This document shows, piece after piece, positions 12,607-20,106 of a stretch of 20,560 nt of DNA. The stretch is taken from the NCBI GenBank assembly GCA_043802745.1, contig JAZDKU010000034.1, positions 1 to 20,560 of the forward strand, in the 5' to 3' direction. A program made the translations under genes and the position numbers. The notes below the pieces were generated by a model that was not told the origin of the DNA, made no database searches, and was given only the letters and a program-made list of their open reading frames with translations. Origin of the DNA: STD1-80 sp043802745. GTDB lineage: Bacteria > Patescibacteriota > Minisyncoccia > Minisyncoccales > CG1-02-41-26. Numbering within the stretch: the first letter of the stretch is position 1; every line of letters starts with the position of its first letter.

Positions 12607-14724
12607 TTATGGGGTGGTGGTTGCGGTAGGGATAAAAGTAGGAGTGGAAGAGGTGGTTGGAGTTTCAATTAGAGTTTGCTCGGGAATATTAACAGGGAAA
12701 TCAACATCGGTTGAAGTGGGAGCAGTTTCAAGTTTTACGGGTTTTGTTGGCTCGGGTTTTTTGGGGCTGAAATACCAATTTAAAATACTTTTGGCAGTTT
12801 GCTGAGCAGAACCCCGAAGCCCAGGCACTTCCTCAATCATTACCACCAAAAGAATTTCTGGGTTTTCATAAGGAGCAAAAGCGCCAATCCAGTTGTTATA
12901 AATTTCCGCTTTGCCATACGACTGGGCTGTACCTGTTTTAGCGGCTATGGCTACGGGCAAGCTATTTAAAGAAAAAGCATTACCAGCTGGAGATGTTACG
13001 GTTTGGCGCATGCCAGCTCGCACTATTTCTAAAGTTGAAGTAGAAATAAAATTTTCTCGAGTAATTTTAGGCACAAAATCAATTGGTTGGGTGCTAGTTG
13101 AAGCCAAAAATCCTTTGGCTAGATGGGGCTCTATTAGCTTGCCCCCATTAGCAATAGACGCGTAGCCAACAGCCAATTGTAAGGGCGTTGCCAATAAATA
13201 GCCCTGGCCAATAGATAAATTATAAGTATCTCCCAAATACCATTTTTGCTCTAGAGCTGTTTTAAAGTATTCTTGTTTCCAAGCAGAGTCTGGCACTCTC
13301 CCCTCTTGCTCACTTGGCAAGTCAATGCCAGTTTTTTCACCAAAACCAAAAAGATTTAAATACTCTTTAACTCTGGCAATGCCAAGACCCACAAAGTTTT
13401 TTGGCATTTCCGCTACGAAAAATTTACTATTTGGCCCTGGGGATTGATAGCCCCCGCCAACCATATAGAAAAAAGGATTAACCGATTCAGCAATAGCTCT
13501 TTTTACATTTGTCCAGCCGTGAAATTTATTATCAGGAAAACAAGTGGCTTCGCCTTTTTGGAACTGGCTTTCCACACAAAGAGTGGCTGGGCAATAAAGA
13601 GAAGTTTTGGGCGTAATAATTCCCTCTTCCAAGCCCGCGCTAGCCATAAAGGGCTTGATAGTTGAGCCAGTTGGATACAACCCAGAAATTGCCCTGTTTA
13701 ATAAAGGTTTTGACTTGTTATCGTTTAATTTGTTTAAGTCGGCTTGAGAAATGCCAAAAGAAAAAAGATTATTGTCAAAACAGGGCATAGAAACAAAAGC
13801 CAGCACTTCGCCGTTTTGGGGATTTAGGGCAACAACCACGCCTTTTGACCCTCCAATATCAGCTAGGGATTGGCTTAAAGCAGTGAGAGCCTTTTGTTGC
13901 AGAGCCAAGTCTAGGCTTAAAACTAAATGGTCGCCTGATGAAGGCTGGGAAATAACGCGCTGTGAAAGTTCGTTTCCTAGAGCGTCCCGCTCAATTTGAA
14001 TAGCACCCTTTTTTTCTTTTAAATTACTTTCATAAGTTTTTTCAACTCCAGCTCGACCAATATAATCTGAAAAATCATAGCTCTCTTGCAATGTTTGGTA
14101 CTCGTCTTGAGAAATCTTGCCCAAATAACCAAGCACATGGCCCAAGCAAGCATTAGCTGTGTAGTGGCGCACAGTATGTTTTTTTATTTCCAAAAAAGGC
14201 ATTTGGGATTTTTTGGTTTCTAATAGAACTAGATCCATTTGCGATAAATTTTCTTTAACTAAAATTTGTTTTTCGCCAGACGGCAGAGACCACCTCTCTG
14301 CTAGCTCAATGAATTCTGAGAGTGCCTTAAAAACTTCTTGCGGGGTTGTGCTGGCAGGAAGTTGATCGATATTTAGATATAAGTCAAAAGTCGCTTCATT
14401 TTTAACAAGCTGTTTCATTGTTCGATCGTAAATAATGCCTCGCTCGGCTGAAAAATGGGTTATCAAAGAATTATTTTTTTGAGCTTGGCTAGAGTAATCC
14501 TTATTTTTTATAACCTGAAAATAAAAAATAAAACTAAAAAAGAATAAGAAGATTAGCAAAACCAAAGTCATTAAAACAAAAAAATTAACTCTTTTTAAAG
14601 GCACCTCTAGCTTGATGCTAGCTATGTCGCTGGCTTGCTCTCGGGACTTAGCTAGCTTATCCAAAAAAATATCCTCTACCTCTATTTCTTTGCTGTGTCG
14701 TTTTATTCTTCTTTGTTTAAACAT
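12607..14724 (-). CDS. mrdA: Penicillin-binding protein 2 (peptidoglycan transpeptidase)
   Basis: 705 residues from ATG 14724. It cross-links peptidoglycan during side-wall growth together with RodA and MreCD. A cytoplasmic basic start is followed by one membrane helix (about 46-69), the dimerisation/pedestal domain (about 85-270, with GIIYDRTMKQLVKNE and GRAGVEKTYESNL) and the transpeptidase domain. Catalytic residues are S354-T-I-K357 (PTGSTIKPF), S414-V-N416 and K596-T-G (KTGTAQSYG). The last 55 residues are a Pro/Thr/Ser-rich tail outside the fold, unlike E. coli PBP2. A GTG at 14739 would add five residues, but it directly abuts the palindrome at 14740-14790, which seems to have displaced any ribosome site. 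rodA is not next to it. Confidence 0.9.
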   Translation of the reverse strand: MFKQRRIKRHSKEIEVEDIFLDKLAKSREQASDIASIKLEVPLKRVNFFVLMTLVLLIFLFFFSFIFYFQVIKNKDYSSQAQKNNSLITHFSAERGIIYDRTMKQLVKNEATFDLYLNIDQLPASTTPQEVFKALSEFIELAERWSLPSGEKQILVKENLSQMDLVLLETKKSQMPFLEIKKHTVRHYTANACLGHVLGYLGKISQDEYQTLQESYDFSDYIGRAGVEKTYESNLKEKKGAIQIERDALGNELSQRVISQPSSGDHLVLSLDLALQQKALTALSQSLADIGGSKGVVVALNPQNGEVLAFVSMPCFDNNLFSFGISQADLNKLNDNKSKPLLNRAISGLYPTGSTIKPFMASAGLEEGIITPKTSLYCPATLCVESQFQKGEATCFPDNKFHGWTNVKRAIAESVNPFFYMVGGGYQSPGPNSKFFVAEMPKNFVGLGIARVKEYLNLFGFGEKTGIDLPSEQEGRVPDSAWKQEYFKTALEQKWYLGDTYNLSIGQGYLLATPLQLAVGYASIANGGKLIEPHLAKGFLASTSTQPIDFVPKITRENFISTSTLEIVRAGMRQTVTSPAGNAFSLNSLPVAIAAKTGTAQSYGKAEIYNNWIGAFAPYENPEILLVVMIEEVPGLRGSAQQTAKSILNWYFSPKKPEPTKPVKLETAPTSTDVDFPVNIPEQTLIETPTTSSTPTFIPTATTTP

Positions 14725-14739
14725 CTTGGTAAAGCACAC

Positions 14740-14790
14740 GACCCCACCCCTCCGCCGTCCGCCAGCTGGCGGAGCGGAGGAGTGGGGTCG
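14740..14790. repeat. 51-base GC-rich palindrome between mreD and mrdA
   Basis: CGACCCCAC at one end and GTGGGGTCG at the other (14740-14748, 14782-14790) enclose CCTCCGC/GCGGAGG-type arms and a central TCCGCCAGCTGGCGGA (14757-14772). It fills nearly the whole mreD-mrdA gap (stop at 14796). It has no T run, so it is not a normal terminator. It looks like nested palindromic repeats of the kind scattered in Parcubacteria genomes (recollection). Confidence 0.7.
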
Positions 14791-14795
14791 CCTGA

Positions 14796-15176
14796 CTAAA
14801 TAATACTAAAAATATAATAAAACAAACGGGTTAATCCAAAAAAAGCTAGCCCACAGATTACTAAAGCCATTAAAAAAGAGGCTGGGCTTGACCCCCTAAG
14901 CCGAGCTTGGGCTGCTTGGCTAATCATGGCAATAGAGAATAAGCTTAAACTAAAAACGCCAAAATGAAGCCCAGAAATAAGATCAATCAAAACCCCAGCC
15001 AGAAAAGCTAAGAATAAGGGGAACTTTCCCTTTTGGAAAAAATTTAAAATAAAAATAAAAACAAAAATAGGCCACTGAATCAAAAAAAATATCCCCATGG
15101 AAGGCAAAAAAATCTGGCCCATTATTGCCAAAAAAAATGAAGAAACAACCATAATACTATTTAATAATAAAGACAT
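14796..15176 (-). CDS. mreD: Rod shape-determining protein MreD
   Basis: 126 residues with about four to five membrane helices and few charged residues, the size and hydrophobicity expected of a short MreD. It includes FFLIQWPIFVFIFI and FLAGVLIDLISGLHFGVFSL; the latter motif (LxGLLxDxxxGxxFGxxxL) is the family's best-conserved stretch. It works with MreC and PBP2 in the elongasome. The start ATG 15176 lies inside the end of mreC (20-base overlap), so translation is coupled. Confidence 0.85.
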   Translation of the reverse strand: MSLLLNSIMVVSSFFLAIMGQIFLPSMGIFFLIQWPIFVFIFILNFFQKGKFPLFLAFLAGVLIDLISGLHFGVFSLSLFSIAMISQAAQARLRGSSPASFLMALVICGLAFFGLTRLFYYIFSII

Positions 15177-15984
15177 AGCCCCGTAAATAATCTCTTAAGT
15201 ATGGTTTTATTTTGCCAGTTTGAAAAACCCCAGCTGGATTTATGTAAGAATTTTCTACTTCTCCCACTAAAAGATTTTTAGGAAAGTTTCCTCCTAAAGC
15301 CGAGGTAAAAATTAAACTTTTCTCTGGGATAAGATCCACGGCTCTATCCACATAATCGAAAGATAGGCCAAGGCCTCCTACGCCCTTAGCCAGAGCCACC
15401 AATTCATCCGCCCCGTTAGAGGCAGAGCCTCTAACGGGGTCCGTGGTACTACTTATCTGAATAACAACATCAAAAGAAAAATTATTTTGCGTTATTAGAG
15501 AAACTTCAGAAAAGTTTGCACTTGTTTTTTTGATATTCCCAATTAAAATACCCCCGGAAGTAATCACTGGCATGCCATCTGAAAGCCCGTCTTTTAAGCC
15601 TTTATCTATTAAAATAACATCAGCTAAGGCTTGTTTGGAAATAATTTGCGAAGGTAATAAGTCAAAGCCCTGCTTCTCTCCCAGGTTAAAAGCTTGCCTT
15701 AGGGTTTCGTTTTCTTGAGCTAGATTAAAAAGTTCGTTGTTTTTTCTTTCTAAAATAGTGTTTTGCTCTTTTAGAGATTGGTTTTCTTTGCAAATATTTT
15801 TCGCTTGAAAAATATAATAGAAAAATGTGTCAGTTTTTTGGCCCTTATCCCAAAAATATTTCTCAACAGGCGAGAAAATTTTATGAAAAGTATTGTTTAG
15901 GGGGCCAGACAAAAACTTACCCAACAGCAAAACAACACAAAAAATTAAAATTATTGATAAAATCTTTTTTCGTTTTTTAGGCAT
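15157..15984 (-). CDS. mreC: Rod shape-determining protein MreC
   Basis: 275 residues from ATG 15984 (MPKKRKKILSIILIF); a GTG at 16017 would add eleven residues but lies upstream of a TATAAT box, so ATG is preferred. A membrane anchor (about 7-26) is followed by a coiled coil (about 60-95, KEQNTILERKNNELFNLAQENETL) and the two-barrel MreC domain (about 105-270, VILIDKGLKDGLSDGMPVIT; LIFTSALGGNFPKNLLVGEV). It scaffolds PBP2 and MreD outside the membrane. Residues about 182-191 (within DPVRGSASNGADE) are encoded by a perfect 13-bp inverted repeat and probably form an inserted loop. MreB is not adjacent. It is the first gene after the rRNA terminator. Confidence 0.9.
   Translation of the reverse strand: MPKKRKKILSIILIFCVVLLLGKFLSGPLNNTFHKIFSPVEKYFWDKGQKTDTFFYYIFQAKNICKENQSLKEQNTILERKNNELFNLAQENETLRQAFNLGEKQGFDLLPSQIISKQALADVILIDKGLKDGLSDGMPVITSGGILIGNIKKTSANFSEVSLITQNNFSFDVVIQISSTTDPVRGSASNGADELVALAKGVGGLGLSFDYVDRAVDLIPEKSLIFTSALGGNFPKNLLVGEVENSYINPAGVFQTGKIKPYLRDYLRGYVFIIK
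15411..15439. repeat. Perfect 13-bp inverted repeat within mreC
   Basis: CCCCGTTAGAGGC (15411-15423), loop AGA, GCCTCTAACGGGG (15427-15439). Such a perfect hairpin in the middle of an AT-rich coding region is best explained as an inserted palindromic element; the frame is kept. Confidence 0.75.
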
Positions 15985-15990
15985 AATAAT

Positions 15991-15996
15991 ATTATA
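15991..15996 (-). promoter_or_regulatory. -10 box of mreC, possibly leaderless
   Basis: TATAAT on the minus strand ends 6 bases before ATG 15984, so transcription would begin at or within one base of the start codon. No good -35 is seen; the region upstream is the rRNA terminator's T run. Confidence 0.45.
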
Positions 15997-16003
15997 TCTT
16001 AAC

Positions 16004-16080
16004 ACAAAAAAACACACAGGGGACAGACCTCCCGAAAACTGAGCTCAAGTTCCTTGGAGGTCTGCCCCTATGTGTTTTTT
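16004..16080 (-). terminator. Terminator of the 23S-5S unit
   Basis: GGGG-ACAGACCTCC (16019-16032) pairs with GGAGGTCTG-CCCC (16056-16068), with a 23-base loop. T runs lie on both sides (minus strand complement of 16004-16012; plus strand 16075-16082), so it can end transcription in both directions. On the minus strand it comes just after 5S and just before mreC. Confidence 0.75.
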
Positions 16081-16091
16081 TTGTTTTCAGT

Positions 16092-16209
16092 GTTTTGGTG
16101 GCGGTGACCTACTTTCGCGCAAAAGCACTATCATGGGCCTTAAACCATTTCACTTCTGAGTTCGGAATGGGATCAGGTGGGACAGGTTCAGTAAAACCGC
16201 CACCAAAAC
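16092..16209 (-). rRNA. rrf: 5S ribosomal RNA
   Basis: About 117 bases, minus strand. The 5' and 3' ends form a perfect terminal helix (TTTTGGTGGCGGT at 16093-16105 on + against ACCGCCACCAAAA at 16196-16208). Internal signatures are the loop-B/C region CCCATTCCGAACTCAGAAGTGAAA and GCGCGAAAGTAGGTC near the 3' end, read on the minus strand. Ends are estimated to within about 3 bases. It lies some 50 bases after 23S, with no tRNA in between. Confidence 0.93.
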
Positions 16210-16668
16210 ACTCAATGTTCGTAAAAAATAATTAGCAATAATTACTAGCTGAATGAACTTAAGAAATTATTTGATCAATTAGTACTTCTTGGCTTAACCC
16301 CTCACGGGGCTTACACCTAAAGCCTATCAAGGTTGTAGTCTACAACCGATCTAAAAGAGTTCTAATCTTGGGGTGGGCTTCGTGCTTATATGCTTTCAGC
16401 GCTTATCCCGAATCAACATAGCTACCCAGCGATGCCCTTGGCAGGACAACTGGTACACCAGAGGTTAACTCCTGAGGGTCCTCTCGTACTACCCAGAACT
16501 CCCCTCAAAACTCAACGCCTACAGTAGAAAGAGACCGTCAATCTGTTACTTTAGTATGACCAAATGCACAACTTGCGCACTTGGCGGCTTGAAATTTCTT
16601 TCAAACTCTGCATATCGCTATGCAGTTCGGACTATATCTTACCACTTTCCCTCAAAAAGGAAGTGGCT

Positions 16669-17112
16669 CTAGCGTGTAGTCTCTGAGGCGCCCAATTTAA
16701 TGCTTCTTATCTTTTCTTTACCTTTTATTGTTAAATGCTCTTTGTGCTGAATTATTTCAACTACTTTTGAGAACTTAACAAATTGTTCTTTTTTAACTAT
16801 TAATTGATTCTTTTGAAAGAAAGGGATTATTTTCTCGCTTAAGCTTTCAATGTCTTTAACTACGAAAACCCAAGTTTTGTGTTTGTCATAGTTTGACTTA
16901 ACATATCCACATTTTAGGAACAAGCGGATTTGCTCAAGAAGTTTTTTGTCTTTTTGGCTTACTTGAAATTCACAGCCAAACTTCTTGGTAGCGAGAATAT
17001 AAAAACAACCTTCTCCATCAACTAAACCACATAAATAGTCAGGAGTAATTTCTCTATTTTGCATTAAACTGGTTGCCTGCTGATTGTCTGCACCAGAAGC
17101 ATTTTCACTCAT
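16669..17112 (-). CDS. LAGLIDADG homing endonuclease of the 23S intron (I-CreI type)
   Basis: 147 residues from ATG 17112, or 131 from ATG 17064 (MQNREITPDYL), where the folded domain begins. One LAGLIDADG motif, YLCGLVDGEGCF (the last acidic residue of the motif is E), implies a homodimer. The order of blocks follows I-CreI: motif helix, a sheet ending FQVSQK (I-CreI FQVTQK), GYVKS (GYVRD), then IESLSEKIIPFFQKNQLIVKK (IKPLHNFLTQLQPFLKLKQKQ). It should cut intronless 23S genes and so spread the intron; it may also aid splicing. Both ends overlap ribozyme core: codons 10-13 contain Q, the last codons SETTR contain R. A TGATATAAT box ends just before ATG 17112, so a separate leaderless message is possible. 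Confidence 0.88.
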   Translation of the reverse strand: MSENASGADNQQATSLMQNREITPDYLCGLVDGEGCFYILATKKFGCEFQVSQKDKKLLEQIRLFLKCGYVKSNYDKHKTWVFVVKDIESLSEKIIPFFQKNQLIVKKEQFVKFSKVVEIIQHKEHLTIKGKEKIRSIKLGASETTR

Positions 17113-17118
17113 AATATA

Positions 17119-17127
17119 ATTATATCA
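17119..17127 (-). promoter_or_regulatory. Extended -10 box inside the intron, before the endonuclease gene
   Basis: TGATATAAT on the minus strand (17127-17119), 6 bases before ATG 17112; no -35 is evident. The spacing would give a leaderless transcript, the same geometry as at mreC. Confidence 0.35.
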
Positions 17128-19304
17128 TATTACAAGTAGCCCTGGATACTCAGAGTTTCCAGCATATAGCCAGATTTATAGACAGCAATTTTCGTCTACT
17201 GTCTCGCGACGTACTGAACCCAGCTCGCGTATCTTTTTAATGGGCGAACAGCCCAACCCTTGGAAGCTTCTCCACCTCCAGGATAAGATGAGCCGACATC
17301 GAGGTGCCGAACAGAGCCGTCGATGTGAACTCTCGGGCTCTACCAGCCTGTTATCCCCGGGGTAACTTTTGGCCGATTATCTTCCCTAATTCTGTTAATT
17401 AAGGTCGGTTCACTAAATTCTACTTTCGTAACTGCTCGATATGTCCATCTCGCAGTAAAGCTGGCTTTTGGTTTTGCCCTATCACTCCGATTTCCATCCG
17501 GAGCTAGCCAACCTTTAAACTTCTCCGTTACTTTTTAGGAGAAAAGCGCCCCACTTAAACTACCCACCATGCACTGTTTTCATCTTGCGATGAGTTAGAA
17601 CAAAGATCAAGAAAGGGTGGTATTTCACTGTCGGATCAGCCTTACCCGAAAGTAAGACCTCAAATCCTCCCACCTATGCTACGCATCCAAGACCAAAGCC
17701 CAATACATAGATATAGTAAAGCTCCCGGGGTCTTTTCGTCTAGCTGCAGGAATCCCGCATCTTCACGGGCATTGCGTTTTCACCGAGCGCTTCGTTGAGA
17801 CAGTTCCCAGATCGTTAAACCTTTCATGCGGGCCGGAACTTACCCGGCAAGGGATTACGCTACTTTAACACGGTCAGAGTTACCGCGGACGTTTACTGGA
17901 GGCTTGGGGCAGTAAGCAATTATCTTGCGACAATCACCCCCACCTTTAACACTCCAGCACTGGTCAGGTTTCAGCCCCTATACTTCCTCTTACGAGTTTA
18001 GCAGAGACCTGTGTTTTTGGTAAACAGTCGCCTGGGATCTTTAGCTGCGCCCTTAATACCATTGCTGGCTAAGGGAAGGCATCTCGAAAACTTACGCCTA
18101 GCTGTTTTGCCTAGTTCCTTAACGAAGTTTCGCTCGTTCGCCTTGGTACACTTACACCAATCCACCTGTGTCGGTTTTCGGTACGGTTTCGATTCGCTTA
18201 GCTCTTGAAAGCTTTTCTGGGAAGAGCGCTTACTTAAATTCCTCAACCCGAAGGAAGAAGTTTTCGCAACACTCGGGTTTAACCCCCTATGCCACGAACA
18301 GAAATCCAATAATCTGCAAAAGCTACTGCTCTCCGTCACTTTCTTGAAAACGAATCAAAGGGACGAAATATTAATCGTCTGGCCATCGCATAAACACCGT
18401 TTGGCGTTTAGCTTAGGATCGCCTAACCCTTGGATGATTGTCATTGCCAAGGAAACCTTAGATTTTCGGCGGGAAGGGCTTTCACCTTCCTTGCGGTTAC
18501 TCATGCCAACATTCTCACTCCTTATCGCTCCACTAATTCTTACGAATTCAGCTTCGCTGCAATAAGGACGCTCCCCTACCCCGTACAGAAATAAATCTGT
18601 ACAGTCGCATCTTCGGTATTAAGCTTTAGTCCCGTAAATCTTTGGCGCGAATTCTCTCAGGTAGTAAGCTGTTACGCACTTTTTAAAGGATAGCTGCCTC
18701 TAAGCTAACCTTCTAACTATCAATGAAAATTCACTTCCTTATCACACTTAGCTTAAATTTTGGGACCTTAGATAGCGATCTGGGCTTTTTCCCTTTTGAG
18801 CACGGAACTTAGCTCCCGTGTTCTGACTCTAAACATAACTTATGGTATTCGGAGTTTGATTGGATCGCCTAGGTAAAACCCACGACGAACCATTCAGTGC
18901 TCTACCCCCACAAGTTCACGCGTTTAGGCTATCCCTAAAGATATTTCGGGGAGAACCAGCTATTACCAGGCTCGATTAGCTTTTCACTTCTTACCACAAT
19001 TCATCCAAAAGCGTTGAACGACTAACTGGTTCGGGCCTTCTCTAAACTTTCGTTTAGATTCACCCTGATCATGGTAAGCTCGCCTGGCTTCGGGTCCTAA
19101 ATATACAGCACAATTTTTTCGCGCTATTAACACTCGCTTTCGCTATGCTTCCACCCTAAAAGGGCTTAAACAAGCTGTATATTTAGACTCGTTGGCTCGT
19201 TCTACAAAAAGCACGCCGTCATCCACGACAAGCTTGCGCTGTCGGGACTCCGACTCTTTGTGAGCATAATGGTTTCAGGTACTATTTCATCGCCCTCATC
19301 GGGC

Positions 19305-19345
<41 letters not shown>

Positions 19346-19843
19346 AAGTAGGTAGTATTTAGCTTTGGCTAACAGTGTAGCCGGATTCCCACAGGGCTAT
19401 CGTTTCCTGTGGTACTCAGGAACGTCAACCAGAAAGTTTTATTAATTTTCGCTTAGGGGACTATCACCCGCTATGGTTACCCTTTCCAGGAATATTTAGC
19501 TAACTAATAAATTTATGTCTTTCCGAAACAAGTTCTGTTAACGCCCTACAACCCCGAAAATACAAGTACTTTCGGTTTGAGCTCTTCCCTTTTCGCTCGC
19601 CACTACTAAGGGAATAAAATAAATTTTTCTTTTCCTCTGGGTACTGAAATGTTTTACTTCCCCAGGTTCGCCCCCCGACTTACGTCGGGATTACCGCGGT
19701 TTACGCGGTAGTGTTTCCACATTCGGAAATCCCCGGATCATAGCTTGCTAAGCAGCTCCCCGAGGCTTATCGCAGCCACGCCACGTCCTTCGTCGCCTCC
19801 TGCTCCCAAGGCATCCACCATTTGCTTGTAAAAAATTTGGGTC

Positions 19844-20078
19844 TCCAACAGTTAGCAATTACTGTTGAATATTTTCAACTATTGATGTTATTACTACGCG
19901 TTTTACAACCACGCGTTCGCTATTCAATTGCAATGTGCCTCATTCGTGGGCCGATCAATCTTTCAGAGAACAAAAAATCGCTTCCAGAGAAGCGACCACC
20001 CAGCCAAAATCCGAAGGGCTTTATTCGCTTCTTTTTCGCTGTTTGTTGTTTCGTTTAATTATCATAATGACAATTCCA
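19844..20078 (-). other. 23S rRNA leader region, no gene
   Basis: About 235 bases between promoter and mature 23S. No coding region is credible. It holds a terminator-like hairpin (19972-19995), an ACGCGT pair of direct repeats (about 19897-19902 and 19911-19917), and a short hairpin CAACAGT/ACTGTTG (about 19849-19871) just before the mature end that may take part in processing. No tRNA or 16S sequence was seen. Confidence 0.6.
19972..19995 (-). terminator. Terminator-like hairpin in the 23S leader
   Basis: On the minus strand TCGCTTC (19995-19989), loop TCTG, GAAGCGA (19984-19978), then TTTTTT (19977-19972). It lies about 100 bases after the promoter and 130 before the 23S. It is an attenuator or leader-RNA terminator candidate; rRNA transcription would need to read through it. 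Confidence 0.6.
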
Positions 20079-20106
20079 ATTTTACTCATCTAAAAACTAT
20101 TGTCAA
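20079..20106 (-). promoter_or_regulatory. Promoter of the 23S-5S unit
   Basis: Minus strand TTGACA (20106-20101), 16-base spacer, TAAAAT (20084-20079). The -35 and spacer lie inside the last codons of the upstream hydrolase gene, whose stop is at 20092-20090. Confidence 0.62.

Larger units (their letters stand above)
16539..17197 (-). mobile_element. Group I self-splicing intron in 23S rRNA (site ~2593)
   Basis: 659 bases. P1: the exon end AGACAGT pairs with the internal guide GCTGTCT (17186-17180), with a U.G pair at the splice site. P element ATGCTGGAAACTCT (about 17169-17156); Q element AATCAGCAGG (17085-17076); R element TCAGAGACTACA (16686-16675); S element AAGATATAGTCC (16640-16629). 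GACTA of R and TAGTC of S form P7, and CCACTTCC...GGGAAAGTGG between them is P8. The last base is a G (16539). The endonuclease frame occupies the P6 region between Q and R. Exact P10 pairing was not found. Confidence 0.9.

Noticed and set aside
14724..14739. GTG 14739 as the start of mrdA
   Set aside because: It adds five residues that begin directly at the palindrome; ATG 14724 (MFKQRR) is a more usual start. Neither has a clear Shine-Dalgarno, so certainty is limited.
16210..16257. tRNA gene between 23S and 5S
   Set aside because: The spacer is about 50 bases, AT-rich and without cloverleaf elements.
17998..18565. Open frames on both strands inside 23S rRNA
   Set aside because: They lie in conserved rRNA exon sequence and have no ribosome sites; chance frames.
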